Positions 23,326-30,513 of a DNA stretch of 30,513 nucleotides are shown piece by piece. The DNA is taken from assembly GCA_039029515.1 (NCBI GenBank), contig JBCCFX010000016.1, positions 1 to 30,513 of the forward strand. The letters are read 5' to 3'. The notes beneath the pieces are model-generated. The model ran no database searches, had not been told where the DNA came from, and worked only from the letters and a program-made list of their open reading frames with translations. Source of the stretch: JBCCFX01 sp039029515. Lineage in GTDB: Bacteria; Planctomycetota; Phycisphaerae; Phycisphaerales; SM1A02. The position numbers and the translations under genes were made by a program. Positions within the stretch are counted from its first letter, which is position 1. Every line of letters starts with the position of its first letter.

Positions 23326-24948
23326 TTGATCGGCACTCGACGCCAACTCGGGAGCGCGCTCGCGCTGATCTGTCTGCTCTGCCCCATCGCGCGGGCTGAG
23401 TTCAAGCTCATCAACCCCGGCGAGTCTATTCAAGCCGCCATCGATGACGTCAACACCGTCGATGGCGACATCATTCTCGTCCTGCCCGGTGTCTACAGCG
23501 AGTCAATCAATTTTCACGGCAAGCAGATCACGCTCCGTGGCGCCAATGGCTCTGCGTTCACCACCATCAACGTGACGATCCTGAATGATCGCGCGTTCAC
23601 GTTCACATCCGGCGAGAACGAGAACGCCATCGTCGAGGGCTTCACCATCGGTGGCGGCTCGAGCACCATCGGCGGCGCCGTCTTCATCAACGGCGCGCAA
23701 CCCACGTTCATTGACTGCACTTTGATTGCCAACGCGTCGTCCGGCAGCGGCGGCGCCGTCGCATGCCTTGGCAACGCAAGCCCGACGTTCATCGATTGCG
23801 CATTCCGAAACAACGAAGCAGCCCGTGGCGGAGCTGTCTCCGTCGCCGCCCTGAGCAGCGCGACCTTCGTTGATTGCCTTTTCGCCGGCAACCTCGCGAT
23901 CGACGGCGGCGCGATCGCGGGCCAAAGCGAAGCCATCCTTGAACTTGTGAACTGCAGTGTGTTTGACAACGTCGCATCCGCGGACGGCGGCGCGATTCAC
24001 GGTGAAGACAAGGTTGACATTCGCGTGCGCGACTGCGTTATTCGAGACAACGAAGCGATCGATGAAGGTGGCGGCATCTACCTTGACCTCGATGCCGATG
24101 CCGTCCTCGTCAACACCACGCTCACGTGCAACAAAGCGGTCGAAGGCGGCGGAATCTATGTCGAAGCCAGCGACCTGGAAGCGGTCGGCTGCATCATTGA
24201 CAGCAATACCGCCACCACGCTGGGCGGCGCCGTCCATACGTTCTTCGCGTCATCGACAACCATGACGAACTGCACATTGTTCGGTAATCAGGCCGGTCTC
24301 GAAGGTGGCGGCGTGTTCATCACCGGCGTCGACCCGACCATTACCAATTCCATCCTCTGGGCGAACCTCGATAGTGGTCCGCGCGACACGTCCTCGCAGA
24401 TCTTCTCGTCGCTCGCGGATCCAGTCGTGAACTTCAGCTGTGTTGAAGGTGGCTGGCCTGGCGCCGGCGGTCTTGGCATCGTGATCGACAGCCCGATGTT
24501 CGAAAACGCCGCCGAATCGGATTTCGCACTGTCGTCCGCTTCAGCATGCCTCAACGTTGGCAACAACGATGCGCTTCCCGCCGATGTGCTCGACGTCGAT
24601 GACGATAGCAACGTGATTGAACCGCTGCCGCTCGATGCCGCGGGTGCCATTCGGATCTCGAACTCGATCGTCGATCTCGGCGCTCTCGAACGATCGTCCA
24701 TCGATCCTGATCAGTGCATTGCCGATTGCTCGCCGATCAACGGCGATGGCACCATCGGCAACGGCGTCGTTAACATCGACGACGTCCTCGGGGTCATCAA
24801 CACGTTCGGCATGTGCCCGCCCGCACCGGAATCATGCTTCTGCGATCTCGCCCCGGACAACGGCGATGGAACGATCGGCAACGGCGTCATCAATATCGAC
24901 GATCTGCTCGTCGTCATCAACGAATTCGGACCGTGTCCCGGCGGTTGA
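23326..24948 (+). CDS. Secreted right-handed beta-helix protein with C-terminal dockerin-like pair
   Basis: TTG start at 23326, with AGGAGA at 23307-23312; no ATG or GTG lies nearby in frame, and the first 24 residues form a signal peptide (LGSALALICLLCPIARA). From about 40 to 350 the protein is a series of turns of roughly 23-28 residues marked GGAV / GGGI followed by F-x-D-C or x-N-C-x-(I/L/V)xxN, the pattern of pectate-lyase-like beta-helices and Chlamydia-type outer-membrane repeats. The next part (NSILWAN...PMFENAA...DLGALE) matches the end module that such proteins often carry before an anchor. The final 85 residues are two dockerin-like repeats (INGDGTIGNGVVNIDDVL..., DNGDGTIGNGVINIDDLL...GPCP). 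It forms an operon with the S8-like gene. The likely role is surface binding or polysaccharide handling; no lyase residues are evident. Confidence 0.82.
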   Translation: MIGTRRQLGSALALICLLCPIARAEFKLINPGESIQAAIDDVNTVDGDIILVLPGVYSESINFHGKQITLRGANGSAFTTINVTILNDRAFTFTSGENENAIVEGFTIGGGSSTIGGAVFINGAQPTFIDCTLIANASSGSGGAVACLGNASPTFIDCAFRNNEAARGGAVSVAALSSATFVDCLFAGNLAIDGGAIAGQSEAILELVNCSVFDNVASADGGAIHGEDKVDIRVRDCVIRDNEAIDEGGGIYLDLDADAVLVNTTLTCNKAVEGGGIYVEASDLEAVGCIIDSNTATTLGGAVHTFFASSTTMTNCTLFGNQAGLEGGGVFITGVDPTITNSILWANLDSGPRDTSSQIFSSLADPVVNFSCVEGGWPGAGGLGIVIDSPMFENAAESDFALSSASACLNVGNNDALPADVLDVDDDSNVIEPLPLDAAGAIRISNSIVDLGALERSSIDPDQCIADCSPINGDGTIGNGVVNIDDVLGVINTFGMCPPAPESCFCDLAPDNGDGTIGNGVINIDDLLVVINEFGPCPGG

Positions 24949-24952
24949 TCAA

Positions 24953-27900
24953 TCACGCATCCGCCATCGACGCCTGACGCGGCCGATACGACTTCTTCCG
25001 TTCACGCACCGGAACGTGGCCGCCCACGACGCGCACGCCCGCCGGCCCGACCACCTGCTCCAATCGGTCGACCAGTACACCATCCGCGATCACCCGCAGA
25101 TTGCGCGGCCGAAGCGTGTACCGCTTGCCGCTGCGCACGACATGTACAAGCACATCGACCGCACGCCCCCCATCCGCGACCCGCGCGCCGCTTGATTGCT
25201 GCAACAAGCCTGCGGCCATGTGCAGCATCGAGTCAACCGATGAACCATCGGTCACCGCGCGTTCATCAAACGTGATGTCGATCCGTCGCGCCAGATGCCG
25301 CGCTGCGTGCGCCATCGGGATGACCTGATCGACCAGCAATTGCGGCTCGCCGCGCTCGAGATCAACACGACCCACCAGCAATACGATGTCATCGACCACG
25401 AGACTCGCCGCATATTGACTGAACACGTTCGAGAACACCACGCCATCGAGCGGACCATGCCGGTCCGTCACGGTGATCATCGCCATCTTCTGGCCCGCAC
25501 TGCGACCGTTGCGCACCTGCGTTACCCGGACACGACTGAGGATACCGCCGAGAATGACCGTCGCATCCTGCTTCTTCGAGGCCAGCGTGCGCGTCGTCAC
25601 CGTCGTGTATTCCATGATGTCGCGTTCGAATCGATCCAGCGGATGGCCAGACACATGGAATCCGAGCGTTTCCTTCTCGTGCGCCAACTGATCCATCTGG
25701 TCCCACGCCGGCACACTTGGCAACGGACGCTCTTCCGTCGACACCACGGTTTCTACTGGTGCCTCGCTCGCGTCGCCACCCATGAACATATTCATCTGGC
25801 CCTGCCGGCGATCTTCGGCCACGGTCTGACCTGCGGCAATTGCATCATCGAGCGCTGCGCACATCGCCGCGCGATCCGCCGCGCAATGCACCGTGTCGAA
25901 AGCGCCGCTCTTGATCAACGCTTCGACGCCCGCTCGGTTCAGCGTGCGCGATGACACGCGCTCGCAGAAGTCAAAGATCGAAGTGAACGTACCGTTCGCT
26001 TCGCGCTCTTCGATGATCGGGCCGATCGATGATGCACCGACACCCTTGATCGCGCTCAGGCCAAAGCGTACGTGACCATGCAGGTGATCGTGCGCCTCGT
26101 CATCGCTGAACACCACCGTGAATGTCGATGCCGATGTGTTGATATCCGGCGGCCGAACTTCCACACCAAGATGAGGCTGCGCCTCGGTGTGATCCGGGAA
26201 CACCGTGCGCCGACAGTCATCGAGATACGGAACCCAATCTTCGACCTTCTTCTTCTGGCTCTCGTACGACAAGACCGCGGCCATGTATTGATTCGGAAAG
26301 TACGTCTTCAGATAGGCGGTCTGATATGCCACGATCGCGTAGCCCGTCGAGTGGCTCTTGTTAAAGCCGTATCCCGCAAACTTCTTGATGAGTTCAAACA
26401 GATCTGATGCGCTCTGCTTGTCGAGACCGCGTTCGTTCGCACCCTCGATGAACATCTCGCGGTTCGACGAAATGACGCTTTCTTTCTTCTTGCTAATCGC
26501 CTTGATCAACGAGTACGCCGCACGCAACGGAATACCGCCGAGGTTATGCACGATCTGCATGACCTGTTCCTGGTACACCATGATGCCGTATGTTTCGGCG
26601 GTGAATCCATCGACGATCTCATGAACCGTCGGCACCTGCTGCGTGCCGTGCTTGCGCGCACAGTAATCCGGAATGAGGTCCATCGGACCCGGACGGAACA
26701 ACGCATTCGCTGCGATCAGATCTTCCAGGCGGTCAGGCTGCATCTCCATCAGGAGTTTGCGCATGCCGCCGGATTCAAACTGGAAGATGCCGGCCGTGTC
26801 ACCGCGCCGGAACAGATCAAGCACACGTTGATCCGTGTACTCCAGGCGCTCCAGGTCAAGTGGATGCGCGCCGCCATCGTTCACCTCGCGACCGATTGCG
26901 CGCCAGATGACATCCTCAGGCAGCGTCTCGCGCACAAGCGCTTTCGCGAGTTCAATCGTCGACAACGTGCGCAAGCCGAGGAAATCCATCTTGAGCAACC
27001 CGACGCGCTCACACGTCGGACCGTCCCACTGCGTCACGATGTCGTCGTTGCCCGATGCCTTACACAACGGCACGATGTTGTCGAGCGGCTGCGTGGCGAC
27101 AACAACACCTGCGGCATGCACGCCCGCGTGGCGTGCGTGATCTTCCAGCGCCCGCGCTGTCTCCACGATGCGCCGCGATGTCGGGTTTCCCTCCACCTCA
27201 GCGCGGAATTCGGCATCCTTCTCCAGCGCCGCCTTGATCGTGATGTTCAACTCATCGGGAACAAGGTTCGCAAGACGTTGGCCATCCTGCGGTGTCAGAC
27301 CGTTGACACGCGCAACGTCTTTGATCGCCGCTTTCGCCTTCAATCGTCCGAACGTGATGATCTGCGCAACGTGACCGTACTTCTCGCGGACGTAGTTGAT
27401 GACCGCCGCACGACCATCCTGACAGATATCAATATCGATATCGGGATACTCAGTACGATCCGGGTCGGTGAAACGCTCGAAGAGCAGACCATATTCCACC
27501 GGGCACGCGTTCGACAGGCCGAGCACGAACCCGACCATCGTGCCGACACCCGAACCACGCGCCATCGACGGGATGTCGAGTTGCCGCGCCCAGTTCACGA
27601 AGTCCCACACGATCAAGAAGTACGCGCTGATCAACTTGTCCGCGAGAATGCGCAGTTCGCGATCCAGCCGCGCACGCTTGTCGTCGTCCACACCGTCTCG
27701 ACCGTAGCGCCAGATCGCGCCCGCTTCCGAAAGCATGCGCAGCGCGCCGTCACACTGCGCCTTCAACTCATCTTCCGACGCCGTGTCGTTCTCGCTGTCG
27801 TACGGTTCAAGGGAGAACTGACCGCAGAATGCTTTGAACCACGCCGTCGACCCGACCGGATGCTCGCACTCGAACGCATCGATCAGTGTGAGCGCCTCCG

Positions 27901-28834
27901 CCGGGCTTGTCGGCAGCGTGTCGTACGCACTGACAACCTTGACCACCGGCGCGTGATTGGCGTCGAAATCCAACTCGACATTGCATCGCGCCGCGATCCG
28001 CGTTGAGTTCTCCAGTGATTCCGGCACATCCGACGCGAAGAGCTGCGCCATCTCTTCCGGCGACTTCACGTACAGGTCACGTGAGTACTTCAGCCGCGAA
28101 TCATCATCCTTCGTCTTGCCCATCGAGATGCAGCACAGCGTGTCGTGCACATCCCAATCCTCGTGACGGAGGTAATGCGCATCGTTGTCGCATACGAGCG
28201 GTAGATCCAGTTCCTTCGCGAGACGAATGATGTGCGGGTTGATGCGCTGTTGCTCGATCACATCATGACGCTGCAACTCGAGGTAGAAGCATGGCCCGCC
28301 ATCCGCGTTCGGCTTGAACGTCTCCGCGTGCCAGATCGCTTCTTCGCGCGCCGCATCGTAGTGCGCTTCGTCCTTCGTCGATTCGTACTGCGTCAGGTGA
28401 TGCGCAATCGATGAACCGAGATGGCCGTTGATCGCAATCACGCCTTCCGACCATTGCGCGAGCGTCGCCTTGTCCATCCGCGGCTTGTAGTAGAAGCCTG
28501 TCAGGAATGCATCGCTGCTCAGCTTCAACAGGTGGCGCCAGCCGGTGTTGTTCTCCGCGAGCAACACGAGGTGAAAACCGCCATCGGCCACGCCGGTCGC
28601 GCGCTTCACCGTACGGTCCAGCGGTGCAACGTACGCTTCGATCCCGAGGATCGGTTTGATATCTTCCTTCCGGCATGCGGAGTAGAACTCAACCGCGCCA
28701 TGCAGGTTGCCGTGATCAGTAATCGCCACGGCATCCATGCCGAGTTTCTTCACCTGCGCGACGAGCGGACGAATCTTGTTCCCGCCGTCCAGCAATGAGT
28801 ATTCGGTGTGCAGATGCAGATGCACGAAACCCAT
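24953..28834 (-). CDS. dnaE: DNA polymerase III subunit alpha
   Basis: Replicative polymerase catalytic subunit. The N-terminal PHP domain starts FVHLHLHTEYSLLDGGNKIRP and continues ITDHGNLHGAVEFY. The polymerase palm contains PDIDIDICQDGR (464-475; catalytic D465 and D467) and LLKMDFLGLRTLSTI (third Asp). Further markers are GFNKSHSTGYAIVAYQTAYLKTYFP, a helix-hairpin-helix region (SAIKGVGASSI) and an OB fold (TVILGGILSRVRVTQVRNGRSAG). At 1293 residues it is longer than E. coli DnaE (1160) and about 100 residues past the OB fold are poorly recognisable. No intein is present. The start has GGAGG at 28842-28846, 7 nt upstream. The stop lies 4 nt from the stop of the convergent beta-helix gene. 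Confidence 0.96.
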   Translation of the reverse strand: MGFVHLHLHTEYSLLDGGNKIRPLVAQVKKLGMDAVAITDHGNLHGAVEFYSACRKEDIKPILGIEAYVAPLDRTVKRATGVADGGFHLVLLAENNTGWRHLLKLSSDAFLTGFYYKPRMDKATLAQWSEGVIAINGHLGSSIAHHLTQYESTKDEAHYDAAREEAIWHAETFKPNADGGPCFYLELQRHDVIEQQRINPHIIRLAKELDLPLVCDNDAHYLRHEDWDVHDTLCCISMGKTKDDDSRLKYSRDLYVKSPEEMAQLFASDVPESLENSTRIAARCNVELDFDANHAPVVKVVSAYDTLPTSPAEALTLIDAFECEHPVGSTAWFKAFCGQFSLEPYDSENDTASEDELKAQCDGALRMLSEAGAIWRYGRDGVDDDKRARLDRELRILADKLISAYFLIVWDFVNWARQLDIPSMARGSGVGTMVGFVLGLSNACPVEYGLLFERFTDPDRTEYPDIDIDICQDGRAAVINYVREKYGHVAQIITFGRLKAKAAIKDVARVNGLTPQDGQRLANLVPDELNITIKAALEKDAEFRAEVEGNPTSRRIVETARALEDHARHAGVHAAGVVVATQPLDNIVPLCKASGNDDIVTQWDGPTCERVGLLKMDFLGLRTLSTIELAKALVRETLPEDVIWRAIGREVNDGGAHPLDLERLEYTDQRVLDLFRRGDTAGIFQFESGGMRKLLMEMQPDRLEDLIAANALFRPGPMDLIPDYCARKHGTQQVPTVHEIVDGFTAETYGIMVYQEQVMQIVHNLGGIPLRAAYSLIKAISKKKESVISSNREMFIEGANERGLDKQSASDLFELIKKFAGYGFNKSHSTGYAIVAYQTAYLKTYFPNQYMAAVLSYESQKKKVEDWVPYLDDCRRTVFPDHTEAQPHLGVEVRPPDINTSASTFTVVFSDDEAHDHLHGHVRFGLSAIKGVGASSIGPIIEEREANGTFTSIFDFCERVSSRTLNRAGVEALIKSGAFDTVHCAADRAAMCAALDDAIAAGQTVAEDRRQGQMNMFMGGDASEAPVETVVSTEERPLPSVPAWDQMDQLAHEKETLGFHVSGHPLDRFERDIMEYTTVTTRTLASKKQDATVILGGILSRVRVTQVRNGRSAGQKMAMITVTDRHGPLDGVVFSNVFSQYAASLVVDDIVLLVGRVDLERGEPQLLVDQVIPMAHAARHLARRIDITFDERAVTDGSSVDSMLHMAAGLLQQSSGARVADGGRAVDVLVHVVRSGKRYTLRPRNLRVIADGVLVDRLEQVVGPAGVRVVGGHVPVRERKKSYRPRQASMADA

Positions 28835-28972
28835 GCGCCAACCTCCGAAGTCAGTCTGCGATCGTCGAGCCGCATCGCCTTCTGGCGTGTCGGCAACGAG
28901 ATCAATCCCGCACCAGGCATCCTACGAACACCCGGCCGCCATCGGTCCACCATGGAAAGTCGTGCACAGGAA

Positions 28973-29056
28973 GCGAAGAGCGAATCGCGACTGGCGACTG
29001 GCGACTGGCGACTCGATCGTCGTCACAAGTCGCCAATCACCAGTCACCAATCGCTA
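28973..29056 (-). repeat. Heptanucleotide array H7 with inverted halves, beginning at a stop codon
   Basis: Twelve 7-bp steps. Left half on the forward strand: GCGAAGA, GCGAATC, GCGACTG three times, GCGACTC. Then GATCGTC and GTCACAA, and the right half GTCGCCA, ATCACCA, GTCACCA, ATCGCTA. The right half is made of the reverse complement of the left-half unit (CAGTCGC / CARTCAC), so the whole can fold back. The last step includes CTA (29054-29056), the stop codon of the adjacent reverse-strand gene. Confidence 0.85.
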
Positions 29057-29341
29057 CTCCCGCCTCCGCACCACCACATTCTCCCGGCCATCCTGCCGGG
29101 GGAGCACGCCGCGGACGCCTCGCACCACCGCCGCCACCAATCCCAGCACGATGAATACGACAACCGCCATCGCGATCGCCAGAACCAGCAACAGCAGGAG
29201 CGGCAACGCAATGACAAGCATGAATGTCACCGCCGCCACTTTCGTGACCCACGAAGGCTGACGCTGTGCAACCGCCCATGCCTGCCGGGCCTGCGATGCG
29301 CCATCCGTGGCCATATTCACGATTCGAACTCGGGTCACCAT
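29054..29341 (-). CDS. Small membrane protein, unknown function
   Basis: 95 residues, not recognised. A polar, helical N-terminal part (ASQARQAWAVAQRQPSWVTK) precedes a long hydrophobic run (about residues 35-72, VAAVTFMLVIALPLLLLLVL and onward), enough for one long or two short membrane helices, and then a basic tail (RGVRGVLPRQDGRENVVVRRRE). AGGA at 29348-29351 lies 6 nt before ATG 29341. A second ATG at 29314 is also possible (after TCGAAT and 7 nt, the leaderless layout). The stop codon is part of heptamer array H7. Confidence 0.68.
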   Translation of the reverse strand: MVTRVRIVNMATDGASQARQAWAVAQRQPSWVTKVAAVTFMLVIALPLLLLLVLAIAMAVVVFIVLGLVAAVVRGVRGVLPRQDGRENVVVRRRE

Positions 29342-29444
29342 GCTCGATCCTGCCGCATCCTGTTCAAGACTCCGAGACCTCCGCGTACTGTTCTTCGTGA
29401 ATCGCTGCCGCGGATGTCATCGGCGACCGGCGATTCCCATCCGG

Positions 29445-29450
29445 TACAAT
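29445..29450 (+). promoter_or_regulatory. -10 box TACAAT giving a leaderless start
   Basis: TACAAT ends 6 nt before ATG at 29457. The frame is open back to 29307, but that part lies before the box and overlaps the divergent gene. Confidence 0.62.
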
Positions 29451-29456
29451 ACGCCC

Positions 29457-30065
29457 ATGGTCCGTCGCGTCTCGATGTTGATCTTCGCCTTCCTGCTCGC
29501 TGGCTGCGATACGCCCGCGTTATCCACGGAGAACGACCAACTCCGTCGGGACATCCTGGATCTCCGAAATCGCGTTGATGACCTCCAGCGACGCAATCGG
29601 GAACTGGAAACCGAACTTACCCGCGATGTCCGCCGCGACGTCGACGCCGAACCCGAAACCGTCCGTGCCGCCACGCCGCACGTCGTCGAGATCGAGCTCA
29701 GCCGACTCAGCCACGTCCGCGACATGGATGGCGATGGCACGGTCGATACGCTGCTCGCCTATATCATGCCGATCGATGGACGCGGCCGGTTCATGCAGAT
29801 CGTGGGCGAGATCACCGTGTCTGCGGCGATCCTCCCGACTGATCGCGACGCCGTCACCATCGGCCGGCAGACCTTCGATCCCGTCGCGGTGCGAGCGTCC
29901 TACCGATCCAGCTTCACCGGGACGCACTACACGCTCGAACTGCCCATCACCGTCGAACCCGACCTGCTTCGCGATGATGCCGTCGTTCGAGCGGTCTTTG
30001 TCGATGCCACAACGGGCAATACGCTCGCTGATGATCGCAGCATCGACCTTACCAGCCGACGATGA
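29457..30065 (+). CDS. Putative lipoprotein with N-terminal coiled coil
   Basis: 202 residues, not a named family. Lipobox LLAGC (C17) in VSMLIFAFLLAGCDTP predicts a lipid anchor. Residues 25-57 (ENDQLRRDILDLRNRVDDLQ and onward) form a heptad coiled coil, suggesting a dimer or trimer. The C-terminal domain of about 130 residues is beta-rich and includes VRDMDGDGTVDTLLAYI, whose DxDGDGxxD loop is a typical calcium-binding loop. The start is fixed by the TACAAT box. The next gene, also a lipoprotein, starts 23 nt after the stop and has its own -10 box. Confidence 0.75.
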   Translation: MVRRVSMLIFAFLLAGCDTPALSTENDQLRRDILDLRNRVDDLQRRNRELETELTRDVRRDVDAEPETVRAATPHVVEIELSRLSHVRDMDGDGTVDTLLAYIMPIDGRGRFMQIVGEITVSAAILPTDRDAVTIGRQTFDPVAVRASYRSSFTGTHYTLELPITVEPDLLRDDAVVRAVFVDATTGNTLADDRSIDLTSRR

Positions 30066-30075
30066 CGACGGTCGA

Positions 30076-30081
30076 TATACT
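30076..30081 (+). promoter_or_regulatory. -10 box TATACT giving a leaderless start
   Basis: TATACT ends 7 nt before ATG at 30089, in the 23-nt gap after the previous stop. An ATG at 30062 lies upstream of the box. Confidence 0.6.
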
Positions 30082-30088
30082 CCCTCCC

Positions 30089-30322
30089 ATGGCTGACCGA
30101 GCGCCGCGATTCCGAACGCGAACCACCAGCATCACCGGACTTGTGTTGATCGCAGCAATGCTCGGCATGACCGGCTGCTACAAGCCGCTCTTCCGAGAAC
30201 GCGACTTCCGGCACCAGTTTCAGGCGTATGAACTGACGCGGAATGAATTCGTACCGACGGAAGTCCCCGATGTGTTCGGCAACCCGCAGCCGGCACTCCG
30301 CGCACGACTCGCACCGAAATAA
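30089..30322 (+). CDS. Small putative lipoprotein
   Basis: 77 residues, not recognised. A basic lead (MADRAPRFRTRTT) precedes a hydrophobic stretch and the lipobox MTGC (C30), which predicts lipid attachment. The mature part is only about 48 residues (YKPLFRERDFRHQFQAYELT then a proline-rich end). Start at 30089 is chosen because the -10 box lies just before it; the frame also opens at 30062, overlapping the previous stop region. It may act with the coiled-coil lipoprotein upstream; this is inferred from adjacency only. Confidence 0.65.
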   Translation: MADRAPRFRTRTTSITGLVLIAAMLGMTGCYKPLFRERDFRHQFQAYELTRNEFVPTEVPDVFGNPQPALRARLAPK

Positions 30323-30329
30323 GAAGGCA

Positions 30330-30364
30330 TTTGGCTATGGGCTATGGGCTGTGGGCTGATCGCT
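30330..30364 (+). repeat. Heptanucleotide array H8
   Basis: TTTGGCT, ATGGGCT twice, GTGGGCT, GATCGCT, starting 7 nt after the small lipoprotein stop. It uses the same unit words as H1 and H2 and is followed by a REP-like hairpin. Confidence 0.82.
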
Positions 30365-30380
30365 GCGCCATGGAGGCCCC

Positions 30381-30404
30381 GTAGGGCGGGTTCTCCGAAC
30401 CCGC
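30381..30404 (+). repeat. REP-like hairpin R8 with GTAG head
   Basis: GTAG is followed by GGCGGGTTC / GAACCCGC with a 3-nt loop, the same element as R2 at 3286 in the other orientation. Confidence 0.85.
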
Positions 30405-30419
30405 AGCGCTTTAGCCACG

Positions 30420-30446
30420 CCGACACTGAGCTCTGCGAAGTGTCGG
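30420..30446. repeat. Hairpin near the window end
   Basis: Perfect 8-bp arms CCGACACT / AGTGTCGG with an 11-nt loop. A second, nested GC-rich hairpin (CCGAG / CTCGG around GGCG / CGCC) follows from about 30461. No gene is visible to the right edge. Confidence 0.5.
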
Positions 30447-30513
30447 ATCCGCAAAGAACGCCGAGTCTGAGGCGTCTTCGCCGAAGGCTCGGGTTGCAGT
30501 TGATAGGTGCACC

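Noticed and set aside
18782..24948. Cellulosome gene cluster
   Set aside because: Dockerin-like ends are present, but there is no cohesin, scaffoldin or cellulase.
26546..28006. 486-residue open frame on the forward strand
   Set aside because: It is antisense to dnaE and arginine-rich, with no domain or ribosome site.
29310..29345. Possible tRNA (GTTCGAATC-like T-loop on the reverse strand)
   Set aside because: The flanking bases do not pair as a T-stem and no acceptor or anticodon arm can be built.
29307..29456. Longer start for the coiled-coil lipoprotein
   Set aside because: It would put 50 residues before the signal peptide, overlap the divergent gene and precede the -10 box.

Overview
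The window looks like chromosomal DNA of a planctomycete, most likely class Phycisphaerae. The clues are secreted proteins ending in paired dockerin-like repeats of the type NGDGTxGNGxVNIDDLxxVINxFGxCP, several small membrane proteins with CxxCGY...CPxC zinc ribbons, GC-rich coding sequence with short operons on both strands, and no phage, plasmid or transposase gene. The lineage call is inference from these traits; there is no rRNA or tRNA in the window.

Layout. 1-3200: the 3' end of an M3 oligopeptidase, a strong terminator with a UUCG loop, a secreted PA-domain/M28-like peptidase, and a reverse-strand zinc-binding protein of unknown role. 3200-4750: a repeat-bearing non-coding stretch, a membrane-anchored unknown protein, and a probable 51-residue reverse-strand gene ending in a near-perfect intrinsic terminator. 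4721-10692: a two-gene AddAB-like helicase-nuclease operon for double-strand break repair, the genes overlapping by ATGA. 10794-14960: a Complex I subunit G gene standing apart from other nuo genes, then two translationally coupled zinc-ribbon membrane proteins and a third with the ribbon at its C-terminus. 15196-18720 (reverse): pyrB, a FliN-like SpoA protein, and a GH15 glucoamylase-type enzyme. 18782-24948: three exported proteins with dockerin-like C-termini (a pentaheme cytochrome c, a subtilisin-like protein and a beta-helix protein) plus a lipoprotein. 24953-30322: dnaE on the reverse strand, a small membrane protein, and two lipoprotein genes in tandem.

Two genome-wide patterns stand out. 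First, many genes have a TANNNT -10 box ending only 6-7 nt before the start codon and no visible Shine-Dalgarno sequence. This implies leaderless mRNAs, whereas other genes have clear Shine-Dalgarno leaders. The pattern also corrects several start codons (pyrB, both end lipoproteins, the third zinc-ribbon gene).

Second, the gaps between genes carry two repeat classes: arrays of 7-bp units whose unit sequence differs from place to place, and REP-like hairpins preceded by GTAG. Six arrays begin at or within about 8 nt of a stop codon on that gene's own strand. Where a hairpin accompanies an array, the order is array then GTAG-hairpin. This composite 3'-end element is the most unusual thing in the window.
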